The notes under the pieces: generated by a model
What the model saw: the letters and a program-made list of their open reading frames with translations, nothing else
What the model was told of the DNA's origin: nothing
Databases searched by the model: none
Translations under genes and position numbers: made by a program
In this document: piece after piece, positions 34,307 to 43,768 of the stretch
Numbering within the stretch: position 1 is the stretch's first letter
How the letters are laid out: every line of letters starts with the position of its first letter
DNA from: Bacillus_AB infantis_C
GTDB taxonomy: Bacteria > Bacillota > Bacilli > Bacillales > Cytobacillaceae
NCBI RefSeq assembly: GCF_050107595.1
Contig: NZ_JBNILH010000002.1
Coordinates: 1-64,000 of the forward strand
Reading direction: 5' to 3'
DNA length: 64,000 nt

Positions 34307-35899
34307 ATGGAAGTACCATTGCTGCTCACACAGTTCTTAGACCGCGCTGTTTCGCTGTATGCTGATAAAGAAGCTGTTTTTGCCGATGAACGAAGCTTTA
34401 CCTACAGGGAATTGGGCAGCCGGGTGAACAAGCTGTCATTTGGCCTTAAGAGGCTTGGGGTGGAAAAAGGCGACAGGGTTGCCTACCTTGCACCAAATTC
34501 AGTGGAGATGCTGGAAGGGTTTTATGGTGTTTTCCAGACAGGCGGTATCATGGTCCCGCTGAATATCAGATTGAAGCCGGAGGATTATCTTTACATACTG
34601 AACCACAGCGGGGCGAAGGTCCTGTTTGCCGATCAGGATCTTTATCATCTGATCCTGCCGGTCAAGGATCAGCTTCAGACAGTTGAAAAAATTATTGTCC
34701 ATTATAAAAATGACCAAACGGCAGAAGAGGGATATGATGATTGGCTCAAAGGGCAGCAAGAGGGACGCTTTCCCCGGGTGCCGCTGTATGAGAATGATGT
34801 CTGCAGCCTGCTGTATACGAGCGGCACGACCGGAAATCCGAAGGGAGTCATGCTCACCCACCGGAATAACTATCTTCATGCTTTAAGCACGATGCATCAT
34901 CTCAGGGTAACCGACAGAGATGTCCTTGTTCATGTGCTGCCTATGTTCCATGTCAATGGCTGGGGATCTCCTTTCTACTACACTGCAAACGGGGCAACCC
35001 AGGTATGCCTGAGGAAGGCAGATCCTGAAAGCATCTTCCAGGCACTGAGGGAGCATAATGGGACAGTCCTGCATATGGCGCCTACGGTTCTTAATTCCCT
35101 GATTCAATATCATGGGAACAGCAGGCTGCCAGCAGGAGGTGATGTCCGTGTGGTCATTGCCGGATCTGCACCTCCGCCAGCATTTGTTGCAAAGGCAGAA
35201 AGGGAATTGGGATGGGAATTCATCCAGGTGTACGGAATGACGGAATCTTCCCCTCTCAGCACAATTTCTGCTATCCGGTCCCATCTATCACATCTGCCGG
35301 AGGAAGAGCAATACAGGATGAAAGCAAAAGCCGGCTATAGCATGATCGGATGTGAGGTAAAGGTTGTTGATGAAAACGGAGAAGCTGTCAAGGCTGACGG
35401 TAAGCAGATCGGTGAAGTGATTACGAGAAGCAACGGGGTCATGAAGGGCTACTGGAAGAATGAAGAAGCCACGATGGAAGCAATCCGGGGCGGGTGGCTT
35501 TATACAGGTGATATGGCCACTGTGGATTCTCACGGCAATATGGATATTGTAGACCGAAAGAAGGATATCATCATTTCCGGAGGGGAAAATATCTCTTCCA
35601 TTGAGGTGGAAGGTGTGCTCTATGACCATCCGGCTGTACTGGAGGCTGCTGTCATTGCCGTGCCTCATGAAAAATGGGGAGAAACGCCGCATGCCTTTAT
35701 TGTGAAAAAGGAAGATGCAGAAATAGCCGCAGAAGACTTCATCCTGTTTACCAGGGAAAGACTGGCTCATTTTAAGGCGATAACAGGTGTGACCTTCGTG
35801 AGGGAGCTTCCGAAGACCGCATCCGGAAAAATACAGAAAATCAGGCTCCGTCAAGAATACTGGAAGGCTGACGGAAAAGGCGGGCGTTTTGTCAATTAA
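34307..35899 (+). CDS. Long-chain fatty-acid-CoA ligase-like (ANL superfamily)
   Basis: A 530-aa AMP-binding acyl-CoA synthetase: P-loop YTSGTTGNPKGVML, VYGMTESSP, YTGDMATVD, DRKKDIIISGGENISSIEVE and the catalytic Lys in KTASGKIQK. It is longer than the ligase at 20869 and without TGTAAC repeats upstream, so likely has a separate role, for example medium- or long-chain fatty acids. ATG 34307 after GAGGAGG is the start. A terminator follows. Confidence 0.9.
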   Translation: MEVPLLLTQFLDRAVSLYADKEAVFADERSFTYRELGSRVNKLSFGLKRLGVEKGDRVAYLAPNSVEMLEGFYGVFQTGGIMVPLNIRLKPEDYLYILNHSGAKVLFADQDLYHLILPVKDQLQTVEKIIVHYKNDQTAEEGYDDWLKGQQEGRFPRVPLYENDVCSLLYTSGTTGNPKGVMLTHRNNYLHALSTMHHLRVTDRDVLVHVLPMFHVNGWGSPFYYTANGATQVCLRKADPESIFQALREHNGTVLHMAPTVLNSLIQYHGNSRLPAGGDVRVVIAGSAPPPAFVAKAERELGWEFIQVYGMTESSPLSTISAIRSHLSHLPEEEQYRMKAKAGYSMIGCEVKVVDENGEAVKADGKQIGEVITRSNGVMKGYWKNEEATMEAIRGGWLYTGDMATVDSHGNMDIVDRKKDIIISGGENISSIEVEGVLYDHPAVLEAAVIAVPHEKWGETPHAFIVKKEDAEIAAEDFILFTRERLAHFKAITGVTFVRELPKTASGKIQKIRLRQEYWKADGKGGRFVN

Positions 35900-35911
35900 A
35901 GCAAACATAAG

Positions 35912-35940
35912 AAAGGGCCGCGGACTGGCGGCCTTTTTTT
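35912..35940 (+). terminator. Terminator after the acyl-CoA ligase at 34307
   Basis: AAAGGGCCGC/GCGGCCTTT (one bulged G), loop GGACTG and seven T. Confidence 0.9.
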
Positions 35941-36031
35941 ATGGCAAAAAAGCCTAGTCTGGCAAATCCTGGTGGACTTTCTTAGCCTGCCTATCTATTA
36001 TTAATAGGTAGACTATGAAAAGGAGATTTGT

Positions 36032-37219
36032 ATGCCTGATAAATTATTGCCTGTACAAGAAAAAGACCGGATTGCTTCACTTGATATCATGAGGGGCTTT
36101 GCCATACTTGGCATCTTCCTCGTAAACATGATGTCCTTCCACTCCCCGCTTTTGTATCTGGATCCTCATCGATGGTGGGACAGCTCTCTTGATAAAGGAG
36201 TATATGCTTTCATTGATATTTTTGCCCAAGCGAGCTTCTATCCTTTATTCTCCCTTTTGTTCGGATACGGGGTGATCATTTTGAGGGAAAGGTCCATAGA
36301 GAGGGGCTACAGCTTTGCGGCCATTGGGTCAAGGAGGTTCATTGTCCTTCTGGCAGCAGGCCTTCTGCACGCATTTCTCATCTGGCATGGGGATATACTG
36401 GTGAATTATGCAGTCTTCGGCCTGATTGCCCTATTATTCTTCCGATTGTCCGGGAAGGCGCTTCTGATAACGGGAACACTGCTGTATATCCTGCCCAATC
36501 TGCTTATGTGCCTGCTGATGCTGGTGACAGTCCTGTTTGTCCCGGACAGCGAAACTGCTTTATACGACCTGGAATCAGCAGTCTCATCGAGTGCTGTATA
36601 CAGGGACGGGACATTTGCGGAAATTACCTCACAGAGGATCGCAGATTGGTATATGGTAAATAATGAGGTTTCATTCATTATCCTGCTTCTGTCGATTATG
36701 CCTCTTTTCCTGATCGGAGCCGGAGCGGCAAAGCTGAAGCTGCTGGAAAAGCTGGCGAACTTCCAAAAGAGGGCAGCCATTATGTTTGCGGTGTTCTTTG
36801 CCGCAGGACTGCTGATCAAACTGGTGCCTTATATGGGTCCTGACAACCTGGCATCCCAGTATTTCCAGGATCTGTTTGGGGGCCCGCTCCTTGCCGCCTC
36901 ATATGCGATTCTGATTGCGCTGCTGGCTGAGACGGGAAAGGGCAGCCGTCTGCTCATGCCTTTCACATGGGTGGGGAGGATGTCATTGAGCAATTATCTA
37001 TTTCAATCGATTGTCTGCACTTTAATTTTTTACGGCTATGGCCTCGGTTTTTATGGAGATATTTCTTTGGCAGGCGGCACGCTGCTTGCAGTTGGGATCT
37101 ATCTGTTCCAAAGCCTTCTGAGCAGGCTATGGCTCACCCAGTTTAAGTACGGGCCGTTTGAATGGCTCTGGAGAAGCGCCACCTATCTGTCAGTGCCGCC
37201 GATCAGGAGAAGAGGATGA
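36032..37219 (+). CDS. DUF418 (YeiB-type) membrane protein
   Basis: A 395-aa polytopic membrane protein with about ten helices. It starts IASLDIMRGFAILGIFLVNMMSF, the conserved N-terminal motif of this acyltransferase-3-like family, and ends with the DUF418 part (GRMSLSNYLFQS, QFKYGPFEWLWR). Members are thought to modify or move an unidentified envelope compound; function is unproven. Its stop overlaps the start of the kinase gene. Confidence 0.87.
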   Translation: MPDKLLPVQEKDRIASLDIMRGFAILGIFLVNMMSFHSPLLYLDPHRWWDSSLDKGVYAFIDIFAQASFYPLFSLLFGYGVIILRERSIERGYSFAAIGSRRFIVLLAAGLLHAFLIWHGDILVNYAVFGLIALLFFRLSGKALLITGTLLYILPNLLMCLLMLVTVLFVPDSETALYDLESAVSSSAVYRDGTFAEITSQRIADWYMVNNEVSFIILLLSIMPLFLIGAGAAKLKLLEKLANFQKRAAIMFAVFFAAGLLIKLVPYMGPDNLASQYFQDLFGGPLLAASYAILIALLAETGKGSRLLMPFTWVGRMSLSNYLFQSIVCTLIFYGYGLGFYGDISLAGGTLLAVGIYLFQSLLSRLWLTQFKYGPFEWLWRSATYLSVPPIRRRG

Positions 37220-37725
37220 AAAAGGCCATCATCATCGGCTCGGCTGGGGCAGGTAAATCAACCTTTGCCAAAAGGCTTGGGGAAATAACCGGGCTTGAAG
37301 TAGTCCATCTGGATGCCCTTTTCTGGCATGAAGGCTGGGTGCCGACCGGGCGGGAGGAATGGATCCGGGTTCAGGAAAGGCTCCTGGAGAAGGAACAGTG
37401 GATCCTTGACGGAAATTATGGAGGAACGATGGATATGAGGATAGAAGCATCTGATTCTATCTTTTTCCTGAACTATTCTACGGTCCGCTGTTTGTATGGC
37501 GCCCTGAAACGAAGAATCATGAATCATGGCCGCACAAGGCCGGATATGGCAGAGGGATGCCCGGAACAGCTCGACTGGCAGTTTTTGAAGTGGATCGCCC
37601 GCTATAAGAAGGATAAAGCACCAGCCATCCTTGCCAAGCTTTCCGCTGCGGAAGGAAAGGATGTTTATATATTCCATAACCCGGAGGAAACAGAGGAATA
37701 CCTCCTCAGTCTTACCCGGCCTTAG
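37216..37725 (+). CDS. Small P-loop kinase (adenylate-kinase-like, FlaR family)
   Basis: A 169-aa P-loop protein: Walker A GSAGAGKSTFAK at residues 8-19, VHLDALFWHEGW and WILDGNYGGTMDMR. This group is often labelled DNA topology modulation protein or FlaR and resembles adenylate or shikimate kinases; substrate unknown. ATG 37216 overlaps the DUF418 TGA (ATGA), so the two are cotranscribed. Confidence 0.83.
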   Translation: MKKAIIIGSAGAGKSTFAKRLGEITGLEVVHLDALFWHEGWVPTGREEWIRVQERLLEKEQWILDGNYGGTMDMRIEASDSIFFLNYSTVRCLYGALKRRIMNHGRTRPDMAEGCPEQLDWQFLKWIARYKKDKAPAILAKLSAAEGKDVYIFHNPEETEEYLLSLTRP

Positions 37726-37731
37726 GAATGT

Positions 37732-37760
37732 GCCTGCAGGAAAGCCCTGCAGGCTTCTTT
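37732..37760 (+). terminator. Terminator of the DUF418-kinase operon
   Basis: GCCTGCAGG/CCTGCAGGC stem with a short loop and TTCTTTC. Confidence 0.8.
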
Positions 37761-37841
37761 CTGTTAGCAGTTTCCTATCAGGGCGCTTTCAGAAAATTTA
37801 TATTATACTAGATATATAAAAAGATAGAGGTGATGGTGACT

Positions 37842-38759
37842 ATGAGATTTGCAACTGCTGAAGATGGAAGCGGTGTTTTTATCGGGGTCCTGGAAGAAGG
37901 GGCTGATCTGATTCTTCCCCTCGCCAAGGCGGAAAAAAGAAGGGGCGGGACCAAGGAAATCCCTAAGTCACTGCTGGAGGCAGTGTCCATGGGAGAAGGA
38001 TTTGTACATAATGCACGGGAGCTCCTGAATTGGGCCAAGGACAATGAAGCGGGGAAGGAGCTTCTGCTTCCGCTTGAATCAGTAAAGCTGCTGGCCCCAA
38101 TCCCGAAGCCTGTCAAAAACATATTATGCGTGGGGAAAAACTATGCTGAGCATGCGATTGAAATGGGAAGCAAGGATGATATACCTGAGCATATCATGGT
38201 TTTCACAAAAGCACCGACATCTGTTTCGGGTCCTGAAGAGGAAGTGCTTTCGCATGCTGGAGTAACGGAGCAGCTGGATTATGAAGGCGAGCTGGCTGTT
38301 GTGATCGGCAAGGCTGGGCGCGGCATCAGTGAGGAAGAAGCCCTCAGCCATGTTTTCGGCTACACGATCATCAATGATGTGACGGCCAGGGACCTTCAGG
38401 CAAAGCATAAGCAATTTTTTATTGGAAAAAGCCTTGATTCTACCTGTCCGATGGGTCCATGGATTGTCCACAAATCTGCAATTCAAAACCCTGGCAGGCT
38501 GGATATTGAGACAAAGATCAATGGAGAGGTCAGGCAAAGCTCCAATACGGAAAACTTCATTTTTCCGATTGAGGTCATTATTTCCGAGCTTTCCAAGGGG
38601 ATGACCCTTGAGCCCGGCGATATCCTTGCGACTGGCACACCCGCAGGGGTAGGGAAGGGATTCAAGCCTCCGCGCTTTCTCAAGCCTGGAGATGTAATGG
38701 AAGTTACTGTGGAAAAAATAGGGACGCTACGCAACAGGGTAGAGGGGATAAACCGGTAA
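37842..38759 (+). CDS. yisK: YisK, fumarylacetoacetate-hydrolase-family oxaloacetate decarboxylase
   Basis: A 305-aa FAH-superfamily enzyme nearly collinear with B. subtilis YisK (ILCVGKNYAEHAIEMGS, FGYTIINDVTARDLQ, HKQFFIGKSLD). Metal ligands fall at Glu148, Glu150 and Asp179, the same numbers as in B. subtilis YisK, which supports ATG 37842 as the start rather than the GTG at 37830. The B. subtilis protein is reported to decarboxylate oxaloacetate and to localise with the actin homolog Mbl. It is a single gene upstream of yisL. Confidence 0.92.
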   Translation: MRFATAEDGSGVFIGVLEEGADLILPLAKAEKRRGGTKEIPKSLLEAVSMGEGFVHNARELLNWAKDNEAGKELLLPLESVKLLAPIPKPVKNILCVGKNYAEHAIEMGSKDDIPEHIMVFTKAPTSVSGPEEEVLSHAGVTEQLDYEGELAVVIGKAGRGISEEEALSHVFGYTIINDVTARDLQAKHKQFFIGKSLDSTCPMGPWIVHKSAIQNPGRLDIETKINGEVRQSSNTENFIFPIEVIISELSKGMTLEPGDILATGTPAGVGKGFKPPRFLKPGDVMEVTVEKIGTLRNRVEGINR

Positions 38760-38844
38760 ATATGATACTTTTAACACAAATGTCACAAAATCATGGCCGG
38801 CTCTTTAAAGCGCTGTGTTTATCTTAGGCTTTTCCATGCAGATA

Positions 38845-38853
38845 TGGTATGAT
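38845..38853 (+). promoter_or_regulatory. Extended -10 promoter of yisL
   Basis: TGG-TATGAT matches the extended -10 element; the -35 (TTAGGC, 18-bp spacer) is poor. Confidence 0.45.
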
Positions 38854-38884
38854 TTAAACGAATTTTTAATAGGAGGCCTGGTGA

Positions 38885-39241
38885 ATGACACACGCTCATA
38901 TTTTTACCTGGGTTGTAGCACTTGTCTTATTTTTCGCAGCGCTTGGAATGCATAACAGCGGCAAAGCAAAAGGTGTAAAGGTAGTCCAGATGATCTTAAG
39001 GCTCTTTTACCTGCTGATCATCGGTACGGGCATTTGGATGCTGACTTCCATTAATATCGATCTTCTTTATGTACTGAAAGCACTTCTTGGCTTATGGGTG
39101 ATTGCCATGATTGAAATGATCATCATCCGCACAACAAAAGGAAAGAAAACTTCCATCCTATGGGTCCAGTTCGTTGTGGCTGCCATCCTGGTCATCTACC
39201 TCGGACTGAGGCTGCCGCTTGGGTTCCATCCTTTTGCATAA
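38885..39241 (+). CDS. yisL: YisL (UPF0344) membrane protein
   Basis: A 118-aa protein with four hydrophobic helices, beginning MTHAHIFTWVVALVLFF, characteristic of the YisL family of small integral membrane proteins of unknown function. AGGAGG lies 8 nt before the ATG. A terminator follows. Confidence 0.9.
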   Translation: MTHAHIFTWVVALVLFFAALGMHNSGKAKGVKVVQMILRLFYLLIIGTGIWMLTSINIDLLYVLKALLGLWVIAMIEMIIIRTTKGKKTSILWVQFVVAAILVIYLGLRLPLGFHPFA

Positions 39242-39253
39242 GAAGCACAGAAC

Positions 39254-39280
39254 AAAAAAACTGCCCCGGCAGTTTTTTTG
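39254..39280 (+). terminator. Terminator after yisL
   Basis: AAACTGC/GCAGTTT stem around CCCG, followed by a run of T. Confidence 0.88.
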
Positions 39281-39405
39281 TTTGGGTCTATTTGCTGCTG
39301 TTCTCTCCGGATTTCCCCTTCCCGTCTCTTCCACAATCGTTCAAAAGCATCTATTCATCATAATATTTCCATAATAGTCATGTTATCTGCCGGTAAATAT
39401 GGTAT

Positions 39406-39424
39406 TTTTATCATATAGATAAAA
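39406..39424. promoter_or_regulatory. Inverted repeat upstream of the FIST-EAL gene
   Basis: Perfect dyad TTTTATC-ATATA-GATAAAA, 22 bp before the ATG and overlapping a possible -10 TAAAAT. It may be an operator; no regulator can be assigned. Confidence 0.35.
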
Positions 39425-39446
39425 TAACATAATTGTGGTGGAGAAC

Positions 39447-42371
39447 ATGCTATTAACTTTAAGCTGTAGATATATAGATAAAAGCAGGCTGATTCAATAT
39501 ATACAGGAAAATGTAATCGGCGAATATCCGAATGTTCTTGTGCAGGTATTCTCCGGAACGGAAAACAGCAGGGAAATCCCTGAAATACAGGAAGCAATAA
39601 AAGAACATCTGCCTTCTGCAGCCATGATTGGCTGCACTTCTGCGGGTGAGATTTACAATGGGAAAGTGCTTGAAGGAGAGACAGTCATCACTTTTTCTTT
39701 ATTCAAGGAAACCCAGGTGAAAACAGGATTGTTCAAAAGCGGGGAGTACCGGAATCCATTTGAAATGGGCAGAAGCATCGCCACTGCGCTGGCCTCTTAT
39801 GATGCTAAAGCATTGATCCTCTTTTCAGCTGGATTTGATCTTGATATGCAGGCAGTCCTCGATGGTGTACATGATATCCGTCCTGATATAGCGGTTGGAG
39901 GGGGAGCGGCAGGGAATCATGGGAATTTGATTAAGACCGCCGTTTTTGCCGGCGGAGAAACGTCAGGGAGTGGAGTCGCCGCGGCTGTCCTTCAGAATGA
40001 GGGGCTTATCGTTGAAGCAGGCAGCAATTACAGATTGCAGGAAATCGGCAAAAGCTTCAAAATCACAAAAGCCAGGCACAATCAGATTTTTAGCATTGAT
40101 GATAAAAAGCCGCTTCAGATCCTGAAGCAATACCTGGGGGAAGAGCTGGTCAGGGGACTTCCGGCATCAGGGATTGAATTTCCCTTTCTGCTGGAGGGTG
40201 ATGAAGAAAAGGCTTCCATTTTTATAACAAAGGTGCTGGACAATGGGGCAGTTGAGGTAAACCGCCCTGTAAAAGAAGGAAAAAAGCTCGCTTTTGCTTA
40301 TCTGAATATTGATGAAATTATCGAGGCATCTGTTAAGGACCTGCAAAATTTGGCGAGAAAGCCCGCTGAAGCCTTTTTTGTCTATGCCTGCCTTGCAAGA
40401 AAAGGATTCCTTCTTGATTTTACACATAAGGAGCTCGAGTGGTTCCAGGAAATCGCTCCAGCATCCGGATTTTTTACATATGGAGAAATAGCTGCAAAGG
40501 ATGATGGTGCACCAAAGATGGTGGGACATGCCTTCACATACCTCTCCATCAGAGAAGGCGTCCAGCCTGTGAAGAAGGTTGACAGGGATATCGGTGAATA
40601 TGCCAAGCCGAAGCATTTCCATACACTTTCTGCGCTGACCCATCTGATGCATGCTTCCAAGGATGATATAAAGGTGCTGAATAATAGTTTAAGTGTTTCT
40701 GAGCAGTATTACCGGTCCCTTTTTGACAATAACGCCGATTTTGTCTATTCAACAGATATGCAGGGCAATTTTACAAGCATTAATCCAGCCTTTAAGCGCA
40801 ACTTCGGGTTCAATGAAAAAGAGGTGATCGGAAAGCCGGCGCTCAGGTTTATTGACAGCCGGGATGTGGCCAGGGTCAGGAGGCATTTCTACCGGACGGT
40901 GAACGGGAAAGAGCAGTATTATAACCTCGAGATCCAATCAAAAAATGGGGCCAGGAATCTTTATGAACTGAAGAATATCCCGATCACTGTCGATGGCGAG
41001 CCTGCAGGCATATACTGCATCGGAAGGAATATCACCGAACAGAAGAGAATTGAAGAGGAAATGACCCGGCTTGCTTATTATGATAAAGATACAGGGCTGC
41101 CAAACCGCCTGAAGTTCATGGAAGAACTGGATGATCTGCTGCAGAAGGCAAAGAAGAAGAAGCGTTCGCTTGCTGTTCTTTTTATGGATATAGACCGCTT
41201 TAAGCTGATTAATGACAGCCTGGGGCATTATGCCGGCGACCAGATACTCAGGCAGATAGCAGGAAGGATTGAAGCAATCCTTCCTCCCGGGTCCTTTTTC
41301 GGCCGTTTCAGCGGAGATAAATTTACTCTTATACTTGCGAAGGAGGCGGATTCCTCCCGGGTAATGAAGCTGTCCAATCATATTTTGCAGGCAATATCCG
41401 CCCCAGTCTATTATGGCGAACAGGAATTCTTTATAACCGGGAGCATAGGTGCCAGCCTCTATCCAGGAGATGGAAATGAAAAAGAAACCTTGATGAAAAA
41501 TGCCGATATTGCCATGAACCGTTCGAAACACCAGGGGGGGAACAGGCTTACATACTATTCGACAGAAATGAATGAGCAGACGCTGCTTAAGCTGGAATTG
41601 GAGAGCTATTTGAGAAAAGCCCTGCAGAAGAAAGAGTTCTTTCTCTGCTATCAGCCGCTTACCAATCTTGAAACCGGTGCAATATATGGGAGCGAGGCGC
41701 TGATCCGCTGGAATCATCCGAAGCTTGGACTGGTATCTCCGGGTGATTTCATCCCGCTGGCTGAAGAAACCGGGCTGATTAATGAAATAGGCCATTGGGT
41801 GCTGCAAACTGCCTGCAGACAGACGAAAGAATGGCATCTGAAGGGGCTCGGGAGCCTGTCGGTGTCTGTCAATGTGTCTGTACATCAGTTCCAGCAGCCT
41901 GGTTTTGTGCAAAAAGTCCTTCATGTACTGCAGGAAACAAAACTTGAACCCCAGTATTTGGTGCTGGAGCTGACAGAAAGTTCGATGCTCCGGAACATGG
42001 AGAACAGCATCCTTGTGATACAGGAGCTTCAGAGGAACGGCATTAGGGTCGCCATTGACGATTTTGGGACAGGCTATTCCTCTTTGAGCTATTTGAAGCA
42101 TCTGCCTATAGATGCATTGAAGATTGACCGTTCTTTCATAGATAATCTGCGCTCCGGCTCACCTGACATTGCCATAGTTAATGCAATCATCACCATGGGG
42201 CTCGGCCTGCATGTCAAGGTGGTTGCCGAGGGAGTGGAGACCGCAGAGCAAATGCGCCTGCTGAAGGACTTGAAATGCCATTTTGCCCAGGGGTTCTTTA
42301 TACACAGGCCGCTTGGCGCCGAACAGTTTGAAGAGGCGCTTGGCAAAAAAGCTGCTTTGAATCTGTCCTAG
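39447..42371 (+). CDS. FIST-PAS-GGDEF(degenerate)-EAL c-di-GMP protein
   Basis: A 974-aa soluble signalling protein. Residues about 25-215 are a FIST_N domain and 220-370 FIST_C, a sensor predicted to bind small ligands such as amino acids. A PAS domain spans about 420-535 (SLFDNNADFVYSTDMQGNF). The GGDEF domain (about 545-700) has SGDKF at 622-626 in place of GGDEF, so cyclase activity is unlikely. The EAL domain (715-965) keeps EAL at 750-752, ELTES, DDFGTGYSS and AEGVET, consistent with an active phosphodiesterase. No membrane helix is present. GGTGGAG sits close before the ATG. Confidence 0.88.
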   Translation: MLLTLSCRYIDKSRLIQYIQENVIGEYPNVLVQVFSGTENSREIPEIQEAIKEHLPSAAMIGCTSAGEIYNGKVLEGETVITFSLFKETQVKTGLFKSGEYRNPFEMGRSIATALASYDAKALILFSAGFDLDMQAVLDGVHDIRPDIAVGGGAAGNHGNLIKTAVFAGGETSGSGVAAAVLQNEGLIVEAGSNYRLQEIGKSFKITKARHNQIFSIDDKKPLQILKQYLGEELVRGLPASGIEFPFLLEGDEEKASIFITKVLDNGAVEVNRPVKEGKKLAFAYLNIDEIIEASVKDLQNLARKPAEAFFVYACLARKGFLLDFTHKELEWFQEIAPASGFFTYGEIAAKDDGAPKMVGHAFTYLSIREGVQPVKKVDRDIGEYAKPKHFHTLSALTHLMHASKDDIKVLNNSLSVSEQYYRSLFDNNADFVYSTDMQGNFTSINPAFKRNFGFNEKEVIGKPALRFIDSRDVARVRRHFYRTVNGKEQYYNLEIQSKNGARNLYELKNIPITVDGEPAGIYCIGRNITEQKRIEEEMTRLAYYDKDTGLPNRLKFMEELDDLLQKAKKKKRSLAVLFMDIDRFKLINDSLGHYAGDQILRQIAGRIEAILPPGSFFGRFSGDKFTLILAKEADSSRVMKLSNHILQAISAPVYYGEQEFFITGSIGASLYPGDGNEKETLMKNADIAMNRSKHQGGNRLTYYSTEMNEQTLLKLELESYLRKALQKKEFFLCYQPLTNLETGAIYGSEALIRWNHPKLGLVSPGDFIPLAEETGLINEIGHWVLQTACRQTKEWHLKGLGSLSVSVNVSVHQFQQPGFVQKVLHVLQETKLEPQYLVLELTESSMLRNMENSILVIQELQRNGIRVAIDDFGTGYSSLSYLKHLPIDALKIDRSFIDNLRSGSPDIAIVNAIITMGLGLHVKVVAEGVETAEQMRLLKDLKCHFAQGFFIHRPLGAEQFEEALGKKAALNLS

Positions 42372-42409
42372 AATATTCTAAGAACTGGATCTGTTTAGGG
42401 GGGAGAGGT

Positions 42410-42583
42410 ATGTCAGGAGCCTGGATCTTGATCATTCTTATTGTTGTGCTGATTGCGATCACTTATGCTGTCCAGGCATTCGGAAAGCATAGCAGCCATC
42501 CGGTTTTAACCCAGAAGGAAGTGCTGGAAGCTATAAAAAAGAGAGAAGATGAGGAAGCTGCCGGAAAAAATCCGGACAGATGA
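42410..42583 (+). CDS. Small membrane protein (57 aa)
   Basis: ATG 42410 is preceded by GGGGGGAGAGG. The product has an N-terminal transmembrane helix (WILIILIVVLIAITYAV) followed by a 35-residue charged cytoplasmic tail with a helix (TQKEVLEAIKKREDEEA). It lies 38 bp after the FIST-EAL stop with no terminator between, so is probably cotranscribed with it. No family is recognised. Confidence 0.72.
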   Translation: MSGAWILIILIVVLIAITYAVQAFGKHSSHPVLTQKEVLEAIKKREDEEAAGKNPDR

Positions 42584-42661
42584 TAAATTCTATTTTTTGA
42601 CGCCGGTTTTGCTGTCTGAACCGCCGTCCAGGCTTAAGCTCTGAGTTTGAAGGAGGACTGG

Positions 42662-43768
42662 ATGATACCTTTTTATATACGATTCCTGATTATGGCGATC
42701 ATATGGGCCGGACTGTTCTTTTTCATTGAAAACACAGTCCGCCCCATTTATCTCTTCAGCTGTTCCTTATCGTTCGCAGCTTATTTCCTGCTTGCCGTCA
42801 CTGAAAGGAAACTGATCCTTTATTCCTTTCTTATGCTCAACCTTCCTCTGATTGCCACTTACTTGGATAGGGGTGCATGGCCTTTTCTGCTGTTGGCCGC
42901 GTTTTTTTACTTGTACGAAGCAGCTCAGTCGATCCGGCCGGCAGCCTTATACAGCCTTCTGGGCGGAACGGCCGTGTTGGCGGCCTTAACCATGATTATA
43001 CTCAGGCCTTCTGTTATCGCATTCATGCTGGCAATTGCCGCACTAAGTCTGGGATATGCGTACTGCATCGGGCTGAATTCATCGCGCTGCAGAATTGAGG
43101 AGCTCAGGGAGCTTTATGATCAGGTGCTTGAAGAATACCGGAAAGCCAAACGGCAGGCACTTAAGAATGAAGGGGCAGCCAGGGCGGAGGAAAGGACTAG
43201 GATCGCACGGGATATCCATGACTCTGTCGGCCATAAGCTGACAGCACTCGGGATGGAAATGCAGAGCATGCTTCTTATGGAGCATAACGGCAGCATTGCC
43301 CGAATGAAGCAGACAGTGGAAGAATGCCTGGAGGAAACAAGGCGGGCAGTACGGGCCCTTAAATCAGAGGCAATTGAAGGAATCCCTGCCATCATCCAGC
43401 TGGTGAGGAAGCTTGAGAGCGAAAGCAGCCTGCGGATCCGTTTTACAACAAAGCAGGGGGTTTTAAGCCTTGTCCTTCCTAATATACATAGTATAGCTTT
43501 ATACCGGATCATTCAGGAGGCTTTGACGAACTGCCTTAAATACAGTGAATCGAGAGAAGTTGATGTAATTCTTGGTGTCTCCTCTGTCGGGGGGATATCC
43601 TTTGAGATCAGGAATGCCTTTCACAGCCCAGGCCCTATCCGTGAAAGCTTCGGCCTTAAGAGCATCAGGGAAAGGGTACATGGGGCAGGAGGCACTGTCG
43701 AGATCTATTCGGATGGCAGCCAGTTTGTCATCCAGGGGTCCATTCCTGTAAAGGGGGATAAAAAATGA
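42662..43768 (+). CDS. Sensor histidine kinase (HisKA_3, LnrJ/DesK-like)
   Basis: A 368-aa kinase: five or six N-terminal transmembrane helices (residues 1 to about 145), a short coiled coil, phosphoacceptor His186 in RIARDIHDSVGHKL, and HATPase_c (N-box QEALTNCLKYSES, FGLKSIRERVHGAGG). It has no extracellular domain, as in intramembrane-sensing kinases. It is paired by ATGA overlap with the response regulator and followed by an ABC exporter, the same order as lnrJ-lnrK-lnrLMN (linearmycin resistance) of B. subtilis. ATG 42662 follows AAGGAGG. Confidence 0.87.
   Translation: MIPFYIRFLIMAIIWAGLFFFIENTVRPIYLFSCSLSFAAYFLLAVTERKLILYSFLMLNLPLIATYLDRGAWPFLLLAAFFYLYEAAQSIRPAALYSLLGGTAVLAALTMIILRPSVIAFMLAIAALSLGYAYCIGLNSSRCRIEELRELYDQVLEEYRKAKRQALKNEGAARAEERTRIARDIHDSVGHKLTALGMEMQSMLLMEHNGSIARMKQTVEECLEETRRAVRALKSEAIEGIPAIIQLVRKLESESSLRIRFTTKQGVLSLVLPNIHSIALYRIIQEALTNCLKYSESREVDVILGVSSVGGISFEIRNAFHSPGPIRESFGLKSIRERVHGAGGTVEIYSDGSQFVIQGSIPVKGDKK

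Noticed and set aside
40938..42101. Minus-strand frame of 387 codons
   Set aside because: Antisense of the GGDEF-EAL region; no recognisable domain or ribosome-binding site.
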